A DNA stretch of 64,000 nucleotides, from contig NC_135165.1 in assembly GCF_050948215.1 (NCBI RefSeq), positions 8,860,001-8,924,000 of the forward strand. Reading direction: 5' to 3'. A model generated the notes under the pieces. The model saw only the letters and a list, made by a program, of their open reading frames with translations, made no database searches and was not told the DNA's origin. The DNA comes from Halictus rubicundus (Eukaryota; Arthropoda; Insecta; Hymenoptera; Halictidae). The position numbers and the translations under genes are program-made. Every line of letters starts with the position of its first letter. Position 1 is the stretch's first letter. Shown here piece by piece: positions 59,456 through 64,000 of this stretch.

Positions 59456-59457
59456 TA

Positions 59458-60290
59458 CAACCAAAATCCTCACCTCTGAAAAATAAAAAACGCATTTAGT
59501 CTCTGGCGACTGTAGCGACCGTCTCGCATATTTTCGGCGAATTTTGCCACACCGGGTAACAATAATAGTTACTGAGGACCGAAAGCGAGAAACGGCAGAA
59601 TAATTTGGCAAACGAGAAAGAGCGGCAGAATTGGAGACAGAATAGTAGAAATTCCGGCGGGCAACACTCGGCCGCGGAATCTATTCTCCGTTTCATTTGA
59701 TTCATTAACTAATACCTCGTCGAGGAATATTTATCATTGCTCGCCGTCGGCGCTCGGCGCAGTTTGCACAGTTGTTGAATCCAGCAGGTTTCCCGCCGTT
59801 GTCGTAGGATGCCCTGTCGCGATCGTCTGCTAACTATATTAATCAAATACGTTCGAGTGACAGCCGGAGAGAGTATGATAGAAAGAGAGAGAATACGAAT
59901 GAAGCACACAGACGTGTTCGAGTCCCAGTCTGCTGGTAAAATTACCAAGAGCGTTTCTTCGTCGCGTCCATGAAGCTTTTTTATTTTTATTCGGGATGGC
60001 TTTAAACGTGCGCGCACACCAAAGAGAGGGGGGGGGGAAGGGTAGAGAGAGAGATTGTTAGCCCGACGTCGAGGAACTTTTAATTGAACGTGAGCTGTGA
60101 GAAAAAATTGAAAGCCGAGAGCTGCGCTTTTCTGTCGATCCCCCTCGGTGAATTATTAATGAAGTCGGATCTTCTTCGATCGAACTTCCTAGGTACGCAG
60201 CTGTTAATTTTTAGACTTGTTATCGACATTCGGAAAGTACCTTGTATTTGTTTAGGTTCAATTTCGGTGCTCGAAGCTACTAAATGTAGG
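59458..60290. other. Unique non-coding DNA
   Basis: CpG-rich with purine-rich patches; short open frames on both strands only. No gene recognised. Confidence 0.5.
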
Positions 60291-60296
60291 CAAAAA

Positions 60297-60482
60297 TGAT
60301 CGCGGATTTTTAAAAATTAGTCGATCAAATTGTAAAATGGAAATAACATTTATATAATTTAGGGACACCGTATTATTTCCAACTGATTAGAATTATTAAG
60401 AAAAGGAATAAATGTCTAGGTAAATCCTACCTCTTGCAATTAATGTAGGCAATTTTTATTTTGCATAAAAATCCACAGTCTA
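60297..60482 (+). mobile_element. TAGACTG-family MITE copy
   Basis: Left end TGATCGCGGATTTTTAAAAA and right end GCATAAAAATCCACAGTCTA are inverted. The interior matches 51.4 kb (TGGAAATAACATTTATA; GTATTATTTCCAACTGATTA). The flanking 8-mers no longer match. To its right, 60500-60639 contains a piggyBac-like end (GCGCATAACGTGTTAA). Confidence 0.6.
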
Positions 60483-60639
60483 ATGATTATCAGATTGATT
60501 TATTTTGCGCACTAGGCGTGGTTGCTTCAGCGTGGACACAGCTTAAAATTGCGCGGAAAGTCGCTTCGGCAAACAACCCGGTACAACTCTTAATCGGGCA
60601 GCGAGGCCTTAATACGATATTAAGCGCATAACGTGTTAA

Positions 60640-61260
60640 ATGTTGTATGTATCGTATTTTCGATCGGCCCGTTCATCACTGCATTATATTCCCGGTGAAT
60701 CGCGTGAATAGACGCATTACAGCCGGGATTATCGCCGGGGAAACGAGTTGTCCGGTTTTTAAATGGCAACGGCCCCCTCAGCGATCGCATAATACGTATA
60801 CCACCATTTTACATCGACGCACACGCTCGGATCCTGCTCGCCTCGGCTTCGTATTATTATAATAACGTGTTCATTACTCCGCGGCGATAATGCATTAATA
60901 ATTTCTGGTGTAACGACCGGGCGCAGCTGGAGTCGTTGTTCTGCCGAACTTTGAGGTATGTTCACTGATTTACTGCTCGGAGTTGGTGAAGGTGTGTTTG
61001 CGTATGTATGTTTGATAGTCGGTGCTTAAACGTAACTATTTCGATAGTACATATGATGCAAAAGAGTTCGTGCGAGTTCGTATTTTATTGTTCGAATTGT
61101 AGGAAAACCTACGCAACTGCGGTTTTTACTTTGAATGATGAAAATGAATTTATTAAACCTTGCATTTCATTATTCTTTAGCATACGTTCTATGCATTAGA
61201 AATGTACCGTACTCTGACCATATATGCATAAATATATTCGGATAAGTAGATAAACATTTT
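60640..61260. other. Unique non-coding DNA
   Basis: No gene, RNA or bounded repeat recognised. Confidence 0.5.
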
Positions 61261-61263
61261 GAT

Positions 61264-61581
61264 TGTCCCAAAAATGTATTTCCTTGAGAGGGGTGACTCC
61301 TGAGGTCATTTGAAGCAACTTTTTCAGTTGTGAAAATGTTCTCCGCGGCTTTGTTAAAGAGTTATTAACGAAAAACAAGGACCAATCAGAGCGCGGCTGC
61401 AGCGGCCATTGGCGTTGGCATTGACCGAGACAGAATCCGTCATCTGCAGCCGTGCTCTGATTGTTCTGTGTTTTTCGTTAATAATTCCTGAACACAGCCG
61501 CGGAGAACATTTTTGCGAACTAGAAAATTACTTCAAATGACCTCAGGAATCACCCTTTTTAAAGAACTTCATTTTTGGACA
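61264..61581. mobile_element. Long-armed hairpin MITE
   Basis: Inverted arms of about 130 bp: TGTCCCAAAAATG / CATTTTTGGACA at the ends, then GTGACTCCTGAGGTCATTTGA / TCAAATGACCTCAGGAATCAC-like (shortened), TTCTCCGCGGC / GCCGCGGAGAA, TTATTAACGAAAAAC / GTTTTTCGTTAATAA, and GCGGCTGCAG / CTGCAGCCG. A central loop of about 40 bp separates them. No coding capacity. The exact termini and target duplication were not resolved. Confidence 0.75.
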
Positions 61582-61589
61582 CCGTTTTT

Positions 61590-62440
61590 AAGTTTTCAGT
61601 TTTCTGTTCCAGGTAAAAAATTGTAGAAATTATTCTGGCCGACGAATGAGAAGACCGTTGCGGAGTTGTAGCGCCATCGTTCCGTAACAAAATTATTCTA
61701 CGAAAATCTGTTTCCACACTTCCAAGTCTGTATAATAGAGAGCTGTAAATAGATTTTCCATTTGTTGCGTTCCATTCCCGAAAAAAATTCTCGAAAGTGG
61801 AGTGGTTGTATTTCTTAAGAGGCCAGGCGTGCTACAAGCTTAGTGTACGTGTTTCTCGGCGTGCGAAATCTTTACGGCGATCGGGGGGGGGGGGCGGAAA
61901 TCGTTTGAGAGTTTATGGCAAATTGGCGCCGAATTCCGCGACCCTTTGTTCGTCTGTGATTCCGAGTCGTTCGCCAGGAAGATAGACTGCCGATCGATGT
62001 GTTCTGCTCGCGGAAGGATTTAATGCTCGCGCGTTGGAACGTGCTCTTTTTTTCTCGGTGATACGTGGACGCTTGGGCCGATTTGTCCGAGATCGAGCGA
62101 TCGATCGATCGCCTGACAGTCTTGTTAAGTCCGGTCGACACAATATTTTGCTCGGCTCGACTTCCTCACTTCTGCCATTGACGATCCATCGAGGCCCGTA
62201 TGATTTACGAACGCAATCTCGACTCGACACTGCCGATTTCATCGAAGTATTTTTTCGAAATTTTACTACGGTGGCGACAAACTTCTGCCACTACAGACCG
62301 TTCAATTTGATCCTATCAATGATGAATTTCGATCGACGCGATGATTTTATCCTATGTCGTTGATCGTTTATCGGTGAATTAGTCGATTTTGCTTGGACGA
62401 TTTTGCAAACTTATTATGACAAGATTTAATTGCAGCGACA
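61590..62440. other. CpG-rich non-coding DNA
   Basis: Open frames in several phases on both strands at 61872-62363 and a GATCGATCGATCG run near 62095. No domain recognised and no gene called. Confidence 0.5.
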
Positions 62441-62444
62441 TTTT

Positions 62445-62510
62445 TATAGTTGAGGATGACGGGTGATTTATTTTTTATAGTTGAGGATCACGGATGATTT
62501 ATGGAAATTT
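62445..62510. repeat. Short 32-bp tandem duplication
   Basis: TTTATAGTTGAGGATGACGG and TTTATAGTTGAGGATCACGG each lead into a TGATTTAT word. A recent local duplication. Confidence 0.7.
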
Positions 62511-62644
62511 ATTTACTAAAAGTATTTACGTCTATGGTAAACTGAAGAGCAGACTTAATTCATTAATTTATAAAATTGGTTGAATGTTGTGAAAAATAAT
62601 TTTATACAAACCAATTTACTTATGTTAAACATTAATCGTGCCAT

Positions 62645-62915
62645 TATAGAACGAATATACTTAAAACAATATTTCCATCTAACAGGATCAATTACGGATG
62701 AAATTAATTAATTTTTGCATATTACACCCGACAGTTTCCTTTAATGAAATTGTAAACGATATTGAACGATGAACGATAAAATTGACTGAACAATATGTAA
62801 GATAATTGGAAATAAATATAATTAATTTACTTGAAACAATCATTCGGTCCAGAAAGGTCAATTAGGAATCAAATGAATTAATTTTACAGCCGACAGCATC
62901 CTTTAATTGAATATC
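62645..62915. repeat. Diverged tandem duplication, period about 180 bp
   Basis: ACTTAAAACAATATTTCCATC, AGGATCAATTACGGATGAAAT, CCGACAGTTTCCTTTAAT are matched by ACTTGAAACAATCATTCGGTC, AGGTCAATTAGGAATCAAAT, GCCGACAGCATCCTTTAAT (words shortened here). Non-coding. Confidence 0.55.
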
Positions 62916-63404
62916 AGTTATTATAACGAGTATATTGAATTATAAATTAAAGAATATATTAAATTATAAATTGAATAATGTATTCAATTATAAACGGTAT
63001 TATATATTAAAGCTCGATTTAAATGACGAATGGTTAAATTGTTATTATTATAGATTTATCTACAAAAATTGTTGCTAAGGGTGAAACAAACAGCGGCACA
63101 AAACAGCCCTCGAAAGGCAGGGGGTAGCACGTTGGCCGGATTTAACCCGAGTTTCTGTTTTCCGGCACTTTTTTCGTTTCTTTAGGTTTCGTTCCCATGC
63201 TGGAATATAAATGAAGTCCATATAATACCATTACGCGTTTCAACCGGCCGCTAAACCCCATTATTTTTATTCCCGAACGTATACAAAGTTTCCGTGGCTC
63301 GTTTCGTTGGCTCCGCTGAGTTTTCATTGAATACGCATTCCACCTACGGTTTTTAGGCTCGAACCGGAATAATTTTTCATGGAGTAGAACAATCACTCCC
63401 TGTA

Positions 63405-63748
63405 CAGGGTGTCCCATTCAAATATAACCCTATACAAATCTCCCTCAATTGCGAAAACGCAAAAAATATTTTATACATAATTTTAAAGATTATTGCATCG
63501 CATAAATCCTGAAAAAATACATTCAAATATGTACTATAATATGACCTTCAAACGACCTTGATCGCTAGAAATGAAGGTTCAATCGTATTCCCCATATTTT
63601 TCTATTTTAAACTGTAAAAGAAGTCACTAGACCATTTTAAAATAAAATACCCCTTGTATCGAATGATTCTATTTTTTTTTAATTTATATTTATGTTTTTA
63701 TGAACCAATTCTAATCTTAAGCGGATTAGTGACTTTTGGACCACCCTG
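63405..63748. mobile_element. CAGGGTG-ended MITE with TA duplication
   Basis: Ends CAGGGTGTCCCATTC and TTTGGACCACCCTG are inverted (CAGGGTG...), flanked by TA at 63403-63404 and 63749-63750. AT-rich interior without coding capacity. The termini suit a Tc1/mariner-type non-autonomous element. Confidence 0.65.
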
Positions 63749-63919
63749 TACTGGTTCATATAAAACAATTTTTCATTAATTTAATCATTGAATCAAGGTT
63801 CTTGTTTCCCTATTTCTCAACACTAAACTATTACGATCTTTTTATACTCAAGGTCATTTGGACGTCATAGTATTATACATCATTGGACTCGTCTTAACAT
63901 ATTCGCTAGTTTAATTTGT

Positions 63920-63961
63920 ATCTACCAATTTTTGTTATAATTGCATAACATCCACAGTCTG
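63920..63961 (+). mobile_element. Right end of another TAGACTG-family MITE
   Basis: GCATAACATCCACAGTCTGG matches the family terminus. The left part is not clear upstream, and the window ends 39 bp later. Confidence 0.45.
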
Positions 63962-64000
63962 GTGGTAACAAAAATATATAGTTCCATTGACAAAAGTAAA

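Noticed and set aside
60500..60639. Complete second copy of the TTAA element seen at 54.1 kb
   Set aside because: Only the terminus GCGCATAACGTGTTAA is convincing; no matching opposite TTAA end was found, so only the end is mentioned.

Overview
This 64-kb window looks like a non-coding stretch of an insect nuclear genome, most likely hymenopteran (bee, ant or wasp). That assignment is an inference: the DNA is AT-rich overall but full of CpG, it alternates AT-rich and GC/CpG-rich blocks, it carries many GA/CT microsatellites and homopolymers, and nearly all its repeats are short cut-and-paste DNA-transposon derivatives. I found no intact protein-coding gene, no rRNA and no convincing functional tRNA. 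The longest open frames (up to 192 codons) are uncharacterisable frames in GC-rich DNA. The window is best read as a long intergenic region or a very long intron. One 111-bp exon-like segment (20318-20428) is the only hint of a host transcript.

The only recognisable protein relic is the broken DD34E transposase of a 1,535-bp Tc1-like element (35731-37265) with long inverted/direct-repeat ends and a TA duplication. All other clear features are non-autonomous elements, many supported by paired termini, target-site duplications or an empty-site comparison. They include: a fold-back family with 8-bp duplications (19246-19804, 53926-54680, and a lone arm at 29023-29265); two adjacent CACAGTGG-ended elements (15283-16444 and 16450-18036), the second a huge palindrome carrying a solo LTR; a second solo LTR with CATGG duplications (30714-30938); hAT-like MITEs (21090-21406, 34531-34719, and a TAGACTG family with nine traces); TTAA-flanked piggyBac-like MITEs (23348, 41688, 47857, 48065, 54076); pogo/mariner-like MITEs flanked by TA (58717-59455, 63405-63748, 47639-47852); and a large multi-unit inverted array (24.4-26.7 kb).

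Layout: 0-11 kb is mostly unique DNA with one 251-bp duplication; 11-19 kb is a nested transposon cluster in GC-rich DNA; 19-31 kb holds scattered MITEs, the big fold-back array and a solo LTR; 33-38.5 kb holds two inverted arrays, one split by the Tc1 element; 39-45.4 kb is dominated by old tandem duplications; 47.6-48.3 kb is a head-to-tail run of three MITEs; 49-64 kb mixes further duplications, fold-backs and MITEs with unique DNA.

A recurring theme is locally duplicated DNA with periods of roughly 90-250 bp, often 150-195 bp, present as 2-5 diverged copies at about ten places. The nested insertions give a relative chronology: tandem array before piggyBac-like insertion at 41.7-42.5 kb, palindrome before solo LTR at 16.9 kb, fold-back before TTAA insertion at 54.1 kb, and inverted array before Tc1 at 35.7 kb.
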